Shown piece after piece: positions 13,601-23,718 of a stretch of 64,000 bases of DNA. The first letter of the stretch is position 1. Each line of letters opens with the position of its first letter. The stretch comes from Stratiolaelaps scimitus (taxonomy: Eukaryota > Arthropoda > Arachnida > Mesostigmata > Laelapidae): assembly GCA_019614645.1 (NCBI GenBank), contig JABWDB010000030.1, positions 2,666,001 to 2,730,000 on the forward strand, written 5' to 3'. The notes below the pieces were generated by a model, which saw only the letters and a list, made by a program, of their open reading frames with translations, was not told the origin of the DNA and made no database searches. The position numbers were made by a program, and so were the translations under genes.

Positions 13601-14157
13601 TCCGACAGAACGGGGGGGGCCGCGACAGGGCGGGACTGGCGTTGGCAGGGCGGTTCGAGACTCACCTCCGAGCTCGAGCCTCCGAGGTGAGGTCCACTCG
13701 TCCTCGACGCTCATCCTCCGCTGAGAAAAGAATAAACGTCATTCCACTGCTTCCATTGTACCCAATATCTAGCGCCAAAGAGAACCACAGCAGCTGTCAG
13801 TTGTCTGATCAACACTTTTCTGGCTATATGCTGCACTGGGCTGATCTGCATGTCTATTCATCTGCGTGTGTGTGTGTGTGTGTATGCGCGAAGGTGGATG
13901 GGTCTGTAAGGGAGGACCGAGAGATAAAGGGTGGTCAGCTGTCTCGAGGTTCATGTTCCTAAAACATGTCCATCGACGATGACGCATTCTCCTGATCAAC
14001 ATCATCGTCATCATCATTCATAAAGAAGTCGTTCATTTGTTCGCTTCAAAGTACTCACTACCAATCACATCGAAGACAAACAAACAACTTCTTACTTTTC
14101 GCCTTGCCGCGCCAACTCACCTGGCCAGCCCAGCTTTCTGCATTACACTGATATTTT

Positions 14158-14188
<31 letters not shown>

Positions 14189-16935
14189 GACACAGAACGA
14201 AACTCTCAAAGCCGAACAGGCTCATTCCCTACGCAAGAGCATAAAAAAATGAATAAAGAATACAATAATATATGCGACAGATGGTTTATATGCCAATATA
14301 ATCCATCTGTCGCATAACGCACAACAGGACCCTCAAGAATTATTGAGTTAATTGCGAAATAATTAAAAGAGCCTGTTTCTAAGATAGGAATTTTTTTCGT
14401 CAGTATAAGCCAACTGGCTCGGACCTTGCTACCCGAATGTTTTCTAGGAGTAGCGACTCAAAGTAAAGACGGGCGGCCGGTGAAATTTTGGCAGATAGCG
14501 GCGAAAGTTCAAGAAGCACAGTTTGTCATCGTACCAGGTAGCGGACTTTCTTCTTTATCGATCTTTATCGAAGGTTATGACGAGAGTTGATCTGTTGTTT
14601 CCAGTGAACAGTTCCGTTTTTTTTACTTACCAAGCCATCTGCAGTAGACGATCGTTGCTCTCCTGACGTAGTACCACCTCGAGAAGGGTCACAATCATCT
14701 GAGGTCCATCCACATGACCATCCATATAACACATGATCCGATTCGTGCGCGAAGACGCACAGGATTATAATTTCATTGCAATGAAGCAAACAAAGACACG
14801 AGCAGGACGCAAAAGTATTGTTATTATCATATGTATATATATATATATATACAAGTTCCATCGATTTAATCATTAGTTCACAGATGCTCGAAATTACGCG
14901 CTGAAAGAAACACAATATTTGCAGGTACCATACAAGAAATGAGGGAAATTTGCAGAGTACATGTCAGATTTAAAACTAACAATTCTAATTTAATTATGGT
15001 GTTAGGAGTGTCAACTTCTAGAGGTAAAAGCGTATATGTCAATGCTTTAGAAGACCTTTTACACCTAGGACGTTGACCTGTACACATCAGCCTCAAATAA
15101 CAATATATCACCGGAGTGTGTATAGTGTATAAATAATATGTATAGTGGTTTAACTAGACGTTCAAATTCAATTGGTATTCAAGTACTTGTACTCGAGTTA
15201 TTGAAGAGTAATTTCATTTAATACTGACCTTGTGTGGATGTTTGACGTGCACACAGAAGCCAAGCTCCTTGAGAACGCGCCGTTCTGCCTTAATCACCTG
15301 ATTTTTCAGTGCCATGTAAGCATGATCAAGTAAAAGCGGCTCAGGAGCTTGTTTACGCCTCAACTGCTCGAGGTGATGGAATGCATTGAGTACATCCCGC
15401 ACCCGTCGCGGCGCCTCTTCAATCTTCGATGCCAAAACTACGCACGCCATTGCAACAATCTACGCGGGAAACGAACAAAAAATATGTTAAAGTTTACGAC
15501 AAACGACAACTACAAGAGATTGTAGATAGAATGTCGGCGTCTTAATCCTGCCTTGAAGTTCATGTAGTAAAAAAAAAAACCCATGGTGGATTAGAGTATC
15601 GATATATCTTTGCTGTCGTCATATGTTCACTAAATCTTAAGTTGACACTGCGCCAAGCAGATTCTATTGTGCTCTAAAGTAGCCAAAATAGTATGACTGT
15701 CGTTGAATGTCGGTAATATCGGCCCCCCCTTCGAGGTGTCCGCGACACTACAGCGTGTTCAACGCACGCTCAGTTATTTCCTTAGATAGGAAACAACCTC
15801 AGTTCCATTTTACAACCCCTTGAAAATGCATCGCCTCTTGTCGATGTTGGTGTCAAACAATAATCAAAACTCCAAGGATGGCATCGCTGCCAGACCGGCG
15901 TTAGTGCTCAATATTCCCCAATTTTTACTTATAACAAATTGTGACTCTGGCATGTATATGCATATTGGGTCTTCTTTTATCCAACTAAGCCAAAAGTTCA
16001 TTGTCATTATGACAGCATTTGTTTCGACAGAATCAACACGTAAATATTATCGGCTATATCCTGCGTCATCTTGAGTCACTGACGACCCCTGCAGCACCGA
16101 GCTAGCAGCAACAGGAAGTCTGTTAGAGATAGCCACACAATTGCCAAAACATGGATGGAAAGATTAACTAACTATTTATTATGACTGCTCTGGAGGTCAC
16201 GATGCATTTATATCGAATATAAGCAATGGTTTTCACAATCTGCTAATGCTGTTATTCTTTGTATATATAAATAATAATGAATGCATGTCCCGTGTGTTGT
16301 GAGAAAATCAACAATCGATTTTTTGCTAGTAGACTTAAGACCAAGGACGCGAATCGACAAATCACACAGCCGAGCGTAAACTTCGTCACGAGGGCGAATG
16401 ACAACAAATAGAAAAGACCAATACCCCGTTCCCCATTTATACAAATTGGAGCCGTAAGTTCAAAGAATAGCTCAGTACAGTCATTGAAGGGCGCCAGACG
16501 ACGATCGCCTTTCTGGACTAGCCGATATCTGTGAAATGCAGCCATGACACATACCTACTCTAACATGGGTGACTAAAATGTGTATATGGCTATCTACCGC
16601 CTGCTTAAACTTACCTCAAAATTATGTGCGACAAAACTCTTGCTGTAGTAGAAACGCTGGTAAAGCACTTGTCCGGTCGCCATAGCGACCTGTGGCAGGC
16701 GTAACAGGATACCAGCGCTCTGGATCATCTCACAGCCAACGAAACGTAGGTCGGCCTCAAGTTCGGGGTCCAATCCATCCTGCATTGACGGCGTATTGGA
16801 CAGTCTCTCGTGCGATAAAATACAATTCTCAAGGTTAAGCACCACATTTCGGATGCGCTGCCGTTTTACATTGACAATTGGACGCGATGCTTCGGTCGTC
16901 CGACTTCCACTATTGGCGCCTGTGGCTACAGCCAT
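7412..16935 (-). CDS. CycL: Cyclin L, SR-rich transcription/splicing cyclin (whole gene, six exons)
   Basis: Cyclin L partners CDK11 and related kinases in the nucleus and links RNA polymerase II transcription to pre-mRNA splicing. Coding exons on the minus strand are 16935-16615, 15459-15229, 14698-14631, 8635-8428, 8225-8160 and 7972-7412. All junctions have GT-AG ends and consistent phase, giving 484 residues. Residues 108-184 hold the first cyclin fold ([27 protein letters not shown]). Residues 207-276 hold the second ([29 protein letters not shown]). A coiled stretch follows, and the last about 46 residues are an Arg/Ser domain. The start at 16935 is the first ATG and has purine -3 and G +4; the frame extends upstream only through a GTG. 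The length is close to vertebrate cyclin L1/L2. The 6-kb third intron contains a GC-rich island and a candidate alternative exon. Confidence 0.93.
8160..8225 (-). CDS. CycL: Cyclin L exon 5 (66 nt)
   Basis: Twenty-two codons, charged and probably helical ([17 protein letters not shown]). Acceptor TTTTGCAG|GTA, donor AAA|GTGAGT, phase 0 on both sides. Confidence 0.85.
8428..8635 (-). CDS. CycL: Cyclin L exon 4
   Basis: Completes Trp207 and encodes residues 208-276, the second cyclin fold ([14 protein letters not shown] ... [12 protein letters not shown] ... VYRRAKL). Acceptor TTCCAG|G, donor CTG|GTACAG. Confidence 0.93.
9309..9350. repeat. (TA)n microsatellite
   Basis: An alternating TA run, interrupted once by AA, in the third cyclin L intron. 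Similar (TA)n runs lie at 10619-10647 and 14833-14851. Confidence 0.9.
13140..13740. other. GC-rich island inside cyclin L intron 3
   Basis: About 600 bp that are distinctly richer in G+C and CpG than the surrounding AT-rich intron, with (CGN)n and (CAG)n runs. Open frames occur on both strands because stops are rare at this composition; the longest (minus, 13665-13147) lacks an ATG at its start. The candidate 55-nt exon lies at its right edge. It could be an intronic promoter or splicing-regulatory region. Confidence 0.35.
13666..13720 (-). other. CycL: Candidate alternative (poison) exon of cyclin L
   Basis: On the minus strand a strong polypyrimidine/AG acceptor (TTCTTTTCTCAG) and a near-consensus donor (GGAG|GTGAGT) bracket 55 nt inside the third cyclin L intron. 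Inclusion between exons 3 and 4 changes the frame and gives Cys-Gly-Gly-stop at once, truncating the protein at about residue 209, after the first cyclin fold. Vertebrate cyclin L genes also make truncated isoforms by alternative splicing. No transcript evidence is available here. Confidence 0.4.
14161..14186. repeat. (CT)n microsatellite
   Basis: Thirteen uninterrupted CT units in the third cyclin L intron. A (GT)n run lies nearby at 13866-13882. Confidence 0.9.
14271..14316. repeat. Perfect 14-bp inverted repeat
   Basis: TATGCGACAGATGG at 14271-14284 is exactly complementary to CCATCTGTCGCATA at 14303-14316, with an 18-nt loop. It lies in a cyclin L intron. Function unknown. Confidence 0.7.
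14631..14698 (-). CDS. CycL: Cyclin L exon 3 (68 nt)
   Basis: A short exon found by homology: acceptor CTCAG|ATG, donor CTTG|GTAAGT. It encodes [12 protein letters not shown] ... LLQMA plus two bases of a Trp codon that the next exon completes. It bridges HPHK and NYMNDSL exactly as expected for cyclin L. Confidence 0.85.
15229..15459 (-). CDS. CycL: Cyclin L exon 2
   Basis: Codons 108-184. Acceptor CGTAG|ATT, donor AAG|GTCAGT, phase 0 on both sides. It encodes the most conserved cyclin L block, including [12 protein letters not shown] and [11 protein letters not shown]. Confidence 0.93.
16615..16935 (-). CDS. CycL: Cyclin L exon 1
   Basis: Codons 1-107, from ATG to HNFE, ending at donor GAG|GTAAGT in phase 0. 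Contains the start of the cyclin fold (VYQRF-like block [12 protein letters not shown]). Confidence 0.92.
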
Positions 16936-19005
16936 TTCGGAAGGGACAACAAATAAAACGGTTTTCACTAACTGAGACTATTGATACAGTTAGTAACTAT
17001 GGAAGCTGGCCGAATAACGAGGAAACTGAACAGTAATACTCCTGCCTGACGACAACGAGCACAACACAGAAGAACACGAAGAACTGAAGGCAGAAGCCAC
17101 TGATTTCTTTTAATCACACAGTGATCGTGGCTAATATAGTGCTCCGATCGACTCGAGTAATCTCGTCGCTACGCCGCGATTGCGAGTCACTAGAGCTCTT
17201 CCCAGATCTGGCCAACAACAAATCGCACACAGATCCCAAGAGTGATGGGCGATACGACCGATGGTGCCTCCAACAGTTGAGCTAACCACTCTCTGCACGA
17301 GTGTCAAACCTTGGCCGAAACGTCGAAAATATAAAGAGTGCAATATCAAGTGCACAATAGAACATTACTGCTGAAATTGGACGAAATCGAGGAGGGTTGT
17401 CGCAAAAGTCTCTGATAATTCTAACCGTGTGTTTGTTAACGAAGAGTTAGTAGTCAACTTCTCACGCGGCTCAAGATGGCGGCACCGGTCGTTGTCACTA
17501 TACTTTCTGAGATACGCGTCTGCTTCGCTCAACGGCAGTTCCCTTCTTCACTTCATACGCGTAACTCAATTTTCGACTGGTGTGACTGGGCGAAGAATGA
17601 ATGAATGAATGAATTGTGTTTGGCAGTCGGCCCTCAGCGGGCGGTTCACCAAGCGGAGATAACTCAAAAGCAAAACATATCGTACAAACATGACGTTCAG
17701 TTCATAGGTTGTCAATGGAATTGCTGAACGAACGAACAGAACCTTTGGCAATCTAGCATACTTAGTGTATCGTGTCCATCCTTTAGTTATTGGCTTAGTA
17801 ATATAGAAATAAGTAGATTTCAAATAATGTGCACACGTTGTGTATTGACCTAAGGCTAAAGTTCACTTTCACGATGGTTACAAATGATGATCAGTACCTT
17901 CATGTGTAGCTAATAGTTAACGATGAGAGATACCATATAGATTCCTTGGGCTCATTCTCCTCCCTGCCTATCGAAGTACAGCGCACGCGATTCCGGCACG
18001 CAGGGACACTACGAAGATTTTAATTGAATGAAGATTATGAAAACTGAGTGGGCTGGAACCCAGTGGAACTGAGAACCAATTATCCCGAGACGAGTCCTAC
18101 ACCCGGTGGGGTCTTAGAAAAAACCTGTGGAGCGCTAGAGTATTTCGAATCTTCTCCCAAAAGGGCTTTACATCCGAAAACAAATATGTGGAGTTGTAGA
18201 GCTTGCTCCATACGTTTCTCGAAGTAATGAAGCCGTACTATGTTGAGTATCGAGAAATGTCTCAAGCAGAAGGGCTGTCAGTCAACCGCAACCGAAGGAT
18301 TTATTCATTAAATAGCAGACAGGAATAAATATTCACGAAACGCTTTTTAATTGATAGTTATTGTTTAGTTATCAATATATTACATAATGTGAAGGAACTC
18401 TCGCAACGCGTCATACGACCTGTAGTGTGAGGTTCTTCATAACTTTCTCGGTTTACTTAGGTGATTCGTACAATTTTCCGATAGAGAAAATGTGTAAGTA
18501 ATCACACCGGCACTCTTTTTATTGGCTTATTAAAGGAACTTCGTCTCTTATGTGTCATGAGGTCGCGGGACTCGAACCCGCGGCTTTTTACAGCCAGAAA
18601 CTTAGTAGTCCAAGCCGCCGTGCTGACCACACAATAGGTGTGTCCGCACGGTGGCTTGGACTCGATGTCAAAGACGAACGGAGCTGTGCGACCCTCCACA
18701 TTCGCCAACGGAGTGAAGTGTCCACCATTTGAGATACGCTACGGTTACACATGTCGTTGGCGAACAGCCAATGACATTCTCTTCATTTGCGCTCGCAATC
18801 ATCCATTCATTCATTCATTTGATTGTGTTTAGCTCAGTTGTATTCGAGAGGAATAAAAAAGGCAACACTGACGCAAGACGACTGAAGGGCAGACGACGGT
18901 AGAACAATCGATTGCCGGCGAGGGCGACCTTTGTTTGGGTTCTAAAACAGTTCGCGCGAGTGGTACTCAAGATTTCTGTGGTTCGCTAAGTCCTAGAGAG
19001 GCACA
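16936..19005. promoter_or_regulatory. Divergent intergenic region between cyclin L and Tim8
   Basis: The 2.07 kb between the two start codons should hold both promoters and 5' UTRs. I could not fix transcription starts, and no clear TATA box stands out. A tRNA-Ser-like repeat and a strong hairpin lie at 18554-18659. No other gene is recognised. Confidence 0.4.
18554..18659 (-). repeat. tRNA-Ser-like sequence with adjoining hairpin
   Basis: On the minus strand the block reads a box-A-like TGGTCAGCACGG, an anticodon-arm-like TTGGACTACTAAG, a long variable arm and a perfect T-arm (GCGGGTTCGAGTCCCGC). This resembles a serine tRNA, but the acceptor stem does not pair, so it is a pseudo-tRNA or SINE head. 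Bases 18610-18623 and 18646-18659 also form a near-perfect hairpin (CCAAGCCGCCGTGC against GCACGGTGGCTTGG). Confidence 0.5.
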
Positions 19006-19104
19006 ATGGGTTTGGAAGATCTCAACAGCGAAAATCGTCCCCTAGACAAGGACTTGCAGGAGCAGCTGATGGTTGAACAACAAAGAGCGCAATTTCAAAT
19101 GCAG
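19006..19104 (+). CDS. Tim8: Tim8 exon 1
   Basis: Codons 1-33, start context CACAATGG, donor ATGCAG|GTGCGT in phase 0. Encodes the amphipathic N-terminal helix ([15 protein letters not shown]). Confidence 0.88.
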
Positions 19105-22100
19105 GTGCGTGTGTATGTGACTGATAATTATGCAGTGGGGTCTCCCTGTATGGCAGGGGTGGCACCGTTGCACATTTGTATTTAGGGGTCCGTCTTACGA
19201 AGCAATGCTAAAAGCAGTTCTACCGTGGACGTTAAATGTTTAAGGCTGAGAGTCAGCCCGAAAACCTAGGGGTCTCCCTAGCCACCAGCAGGACACGAGA
19301 GAATTGACTCCTAACAACTCAAACGCCGCGCGGTTGGTTCTATGTGCGCACGTGGGTGTTTAAGCATCATAGTCATATATCAGGAATACTACGAATATCA
19401 ACTCATTATAACGATTCAACAAGAGATCACTTAGCGGGATATTTTATACTGTCCAAAATTTTACAGATAATAAACACTTTGGAACAATATTTTTTACTTT
19501 ATTACGAATTTCGGTATTCAATTGCAAAGCGAGACGCGGATATGCAGTGATGACATCTAGATAGCGTGTTCAATCAATTGTGATCTACGTCAAATTTCAG
19601 CCCATCAGCAATAATTTGGTACTAAATTATACAAGCAAGTTATTAAGAGACTGAATATTAAAGCAAAACCCGTTACAGTCATTTGCCTTATTAGTTACTA
19701 CTGCGCTGGTTTGAGGATAATGATTTGACAGTAAACTCTTCCAAGTCTTAGGCGTTCACATCTTTTACACGTAACTACGGTTGTTTAAACCTTGTCGGCA
19801 TTGGGTTCGACGCAGTAGCCTATGCAGGCACCTTGCAATATTTGGCTATCACGTTCAGCATGTATTAGCTTTACTCCGTCTAGAATAACATTTCAAAACC
19901 TGTGGCGCGGTCTGGTCTGTTTAGAATGTTGTTCAAGAAACGTTGTGTACTGTCGGATGAAGTCGATCTCGTGTGGTCCTATATAGCATATATGCACATA
20001 TGCCTCGAATTTGCTATATCATTCATGCGGATGGCAACACTCAATAAATACAAAGTCGCTGATTGGGAACGTTGACTCTGAAAAGGTATTTACAGCTGTC
20101 TTCGAAGACTGACACCAAAGTACTCTATTTGTTGGCTGGCCTAACTTTCACTAACTGTGAGAGGGAACCCGTTCGCTGAAAACCGCTTTCGAGATTTTGC
20201 TGCAGCTATCATACGTGGTTTCCTGTATCAACGTGTCTTTACGATCATCAGAATAACGCAGGCTCAAGGAGCCCCCACTCTGCTTGGATTTCTTCAGGCC
20301 GTATTGGGCACATATGTAGGGTTGAGTCACAATGCATTCCAAGAGCCTGGATTCTCGCCAGTGATTATGTTCGTCTACTCGTTACTCAAGGTTTATCAGG
20401 TCCGGTTAGCATCGTGGCGCACGCTTTGAATTCTTATCTGGATAAGGAGCGCCTCCAGACCGCTCCATAAATGGTAGTTGAAGTGGATATGCGGCTGTAT
20501 GCCTTCCGCTGAACCGAAGGCTGGTGTCTACTACAATTTTCTCCTGATGTCTACGCTAATACTATTCGCTAAATTAACAGGTATTGATCTTACTGTAACA
20601 CACTTCTACGTAAAAATCCCCGGATACAGGCATTGCCGTTCTCACAGACTCCCTATCAGCCCTTCGCTATCTATAAAGAGTCCAGCGCGTTGGTGCCAGC
20701 ACTACTTCCTTCGCCGTTCACTACTGCTGATGCAGCTGACTGGCCACAAAGTTGTTTTCATGTGAGTTCCTGTCCATGTTGATCTCCAATTGAATGAAAA
20801 AGCTGATACGCTAGTACGGCCTGTCACAAAGTTAGCCTTGACCGAGAATGCACTTCCACCATCCTTAACACTGCCCGCGTTTATGGGCTCCCGAATTGAA
20901 GAACAGGTGCGACATAATCTCCCAGCGGCAGTGATCACCTCTCTCGACTTCAAGCACTGGCATATACGGTGGCAAACTAATCCGTGAATTATAGCGTACG
21001 TCCTGTTTGTCATGCTGGACTGAGGGCTACCCGCCGCCCTCCTCCATGACAGTGACAGAACAGACACACTTGGTGAACACGTTACTTGTAATACAAAAAA
21101 ACTATTTTATAGAGTTTTTGTTTTGTATTACCAGTAATTATATATATATACGTATATACAACTTTAAACATACAATAATTAGAATATTAGAAAGTAAGTA
21201 ATTAATTTATTACACGTTGGTATGTCGACGGTAGCTCTACCCGATCTCCTAGCGCTAGACCATATACCATCTGATCTGAGGACTCGGTCGAACTCGATTA
21301 AATTTCTGTGGTTGGTAATCTTCAGTCTCTACTTCAATAGGCCAAAGCAAGTCTAGCTGACTTAAGTTGACTCCACCACTTGATCCCCTTGTCGGCCAAA
21401 AAAACTCCCTAACAAAAGCAGCTTTGTAGGGACGAGAGTTGTCGTGGAGAAGCCCCACACGCATCCACTTGTCTTCGATTCCGTTGAACTCCATAGCCAT
21501 AATCAGCACTCCTTGCGTTCACACACTTCCAGTTCACCTGTTTCATCTGGGTACAAATATTGGCAACGCTAGTACTTGTTGAGATCTATGTGCAATTTGA
21601 CCCATGTCTCATAAATCGCGAGAGTATGTTTCAAGAGCTGTTTCTATTTTAGTATTAGATATGTCCGAGGGGTAATGGCATGCTAATGCATCACAACAAC
21701 ACCGTGGCCGCTCCGCCCTTCTGGAGCTGTTGACGATGTTCAACAGCACCACCACCATCACACTTCGAGGTATCACTTAGCGCATTGCTTCAGTTAGGGC
21801 GATGAGATGTGCACAGACTACTGTGTTGAGATTTCAACAGCTGTTTCTTGTTGTTTCTTTGCAAACAACGCAGCCGTTACAGCAGATGGCTTTTTGAAAA
21901 TCTTTGCTCAAATCAACCTGAAAATGCGAATGATGATAATGAGAGATCGACCAATTTAAATATTATAGATGCATGTACTGAACGGAGAGATGAGGTGGCG
22001 ACTTCTAAACCGAGACACATTTCACTAACAATTAGAGGGTAATCAATCATATATGTATCTATTCAACTTCGTGTACGAGAATTAGTGCCAAGGGATTATT

Positions 22101-22476
22101 TTTCTTTTGTGGTATTTAACATTATTTTTGATGATTATAAGTGTTACTTTTCATAGTGCAAAATACAAATACCGTTCCAACAGCACACCGGATAGTATTC
22201 GTTACTCACTAATATTTGTACAACGCTGATACGCACGGATTTACGAACATCATGTAACTTACTGCTGTTCTGTTGTTTTTCGTGCATTGTGCATAACAGG
22301 TTCATCGACTAACGGAAACCTGTTGGGATAAATGTGTTGACAAACCTGCAAGCCGCCTCGACGGACGCACCGAGACCTGCCTCTCAAACTGTGTGGAACG
22401 CTTCATAGACACCTCACTATCCCTTACAAATCGTTTCGCACAAATGTTGCAAAAAGCCGAGAGCATGGACAGCTGA
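19006..22476 (+). CDS. Tim8: Tim8, small Tim chaperone of the mitochondrial intermembrane space (whole gene, two exons)
   Basis: Exons 19006-19104 and 22300-22476 join in phase 0 (CAG|GTGCGT ... AACAG|GTT) to give 91 residues. Small Tim proteins form hexamers (Tim8 with Tim13) that escort hydrophobic precursors across the intermembrane space to the TIM22 complex. The twin CX3C motif is intact: Cys41-WDK-Cys45 and Cys60-LSN-Cys64, 14 residues apart, as in TIMM8. The residues ERFIDTS after the second pair and the total length also match TIMM8A/B (about 97 aa) better than Tim9, Tim10 or Tim13. No presequence is present, as expected for the MIA import route. The 3.2-kb intron holds a short retroposon (19196-19266) and an RNase H relic. 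The gene diverges from cyclin L and converges on SPO11. Confidence 0.92.
19196..19266 (+). mobile_element. Short retroposon, copy 2
   Basis: A 71-bp insert, TACGAAGCAATGCTAAAAGC to CGAAAACC, nearly identical to the copy at 1834-1903. It is flanked by TAGGGGTC at 19183-19190 and 19267-19274, with further imperfect matches (CGTCT/TCCCT) after it. It lies in the Tim8 intron. The 3' block GGCTGAGAGTCAGCC forms a 6-bp hairpin. Confidence 0.7.
20590..20990 (+). mobile_element. RNase H-domain relic of an I/Jockey-type element
   Basis: Plus-strand frames give LTGHKVVFM, then a WVPVHV-like block and NEKADTL, followed by [10 protein letters not shown] and QVRHNLP. The order matches the RNase H domain (VPGHVGIxGNEKAD) of I-clade non-LTR elements, spread over frameshifts. 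It lies inside the Tim8 intron in sense orientation and is non-functional. Confidence 0.55.
22300..22476 (+). CDS. Tim8: Tim8 exon 2
   Basis: Codons 34-91 plus TGA. Contains both CX3C motifs. Acceptor GCATAACAG|G. Confidence 0.93.
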   Translation, partial: VHRLTETCWDKCVDKPASRLDGRTETCLSNCVERFIDTSLSLTNRFAQMLQKAESMDS

Positions 22477-23595
22477 ATACGTTTTAGTCGATTGTTACGA
22501 CTTCTAATGAGACCGTGCGATGCTAACGAATGGGAACACATGGGCTGGCCATCTGCTCGCACCTGTTAACAGAAATAGAGAGGGCGCCGACATTGTCGGT
22601 GACTAATATACATATAAAGTACAAGATCTGTTGACACTGATGAGTCTACGTGGTCTGATCAGCTCAGAGAACTAGTTCAAGGAATCCATTGTGCAAGAAA
22701 ACTCTCGAAGGCCACGTCGGGGATATCCACACCTGTGGCACATTCGTTCCTTTGCTATTGTCCTTGTTCAACAAAGCAATATGTATCTTAAATTTCGTGA
22801 ATGAATCCTGAGAAGAATTCACTATTTGGATAATCACAGCGTGCAAGGCAGCGCTTATAATTATAATTCTTAGAAAATATAATGAGCATATATCGACTAC
22901 TGTTCATAGTACTTTTCCCATAGATTGCAAAATTTCTCTAGTATCGCCCCTGTAAAGCGTTTAGAAAAGAAGGGTTTAGTTGTCATATGATAATAAAGGT
23001 GTTTTATTAGTGAAGAAGGGAGCTCGAAAGATGTGTGAGATGTTATATTAAGAGCTGCGTATTAATAAATTTACTTTATTGGTATAAACATAGCGGTATT
23101 CTTTTGTGGCAACGGGTGGCAGTAGCACCTGGAGGGCAGTAGTAGCAGCATCCACTTGTCACGTGCGCGTTACTCATAAAGTAAAATAATAACCACGTGA
23201 ATAAATGATACACTTATTGTAGTGTTGTAAAGTGAGTTCTCAACAAAGACAGGCCGACGACACGGGAAGTGGTGTATGTACCACCAACGCTCGTTGGCTG
23301 ATTTGGTTTAATGATAGCAAATAATAACCCTTGTGATGCTTTGTTGACGAATTTCTTAAAACATGGCAAAGGGAATCAAGCTATCGCATAGAATTTTTTT
23401 AACACGTCTATGCACTTATAATAACAGCATACTTTTGTCTGTAGGAATTGTGTACTCTAGCCGTTGTGCTTTAAATAGACAGCGCTATTTTAACGGTAAC
23501 GGTAAACTTATTTGCAAAAAGCCGGAGCACCGAATTTACACGGGACTATGATTGAGGTTAGTTGTGCTTAGAATTTAACTTCTTCCACATGGACG
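22477..23595. terminator. Convergent 3' ends of Tim8 and SPO11, candidate poly(A) signals
   Basis: Between the two stop codons, plus-strand AATAAA occurs at 22992-22997 and 23064-23069, and a minus-strand AATAAA (TTTATT) at 23075-23080. The 3' UTRs may abut or overlap. Cleavage sites cannot be set from sequence alone. No other gene is seen; a 62-codon plus-strand frame at 23363 has no features. Confidence 0.35.
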
Positions 23596-23718
23596 TTATG
23601 AATCCTGGCGATCTGCGAGGAGTTTGGTAAGGAGGTACTCCTTTAAAAGAAAGAATTCCCCGAACTGATTGAGCGCCTCGATCTCGGCTTTGCATCGCAG
23701 CACTCCAAGTTGATCCAC
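23596..23718 (-). CDS. SPO11: SPO11 terminal exon
   Basis: Forty codons plus TAA: VDQLGVLRCKAEIEALNQF to LLADRQDS. KAEIEAL aligns with KAEIQAL at the human C-terminus. Acceptor TTTCAG|GTG. Confidence 0.9.
   Translation of the reverse strand: MDQLGVLRCKAEIEALNQFGEFFLLKEYLLTKLLADRQDS

Noticed and set aside
13147..13665. 172-codon minus-strand open frame in the GC-rich island
   Set aside because: It begins with GTG at what looks like a splice donor, is arginine/proline/cysteine-rich low complexity, and open frames appear on both strands because stops are rare at this composition.
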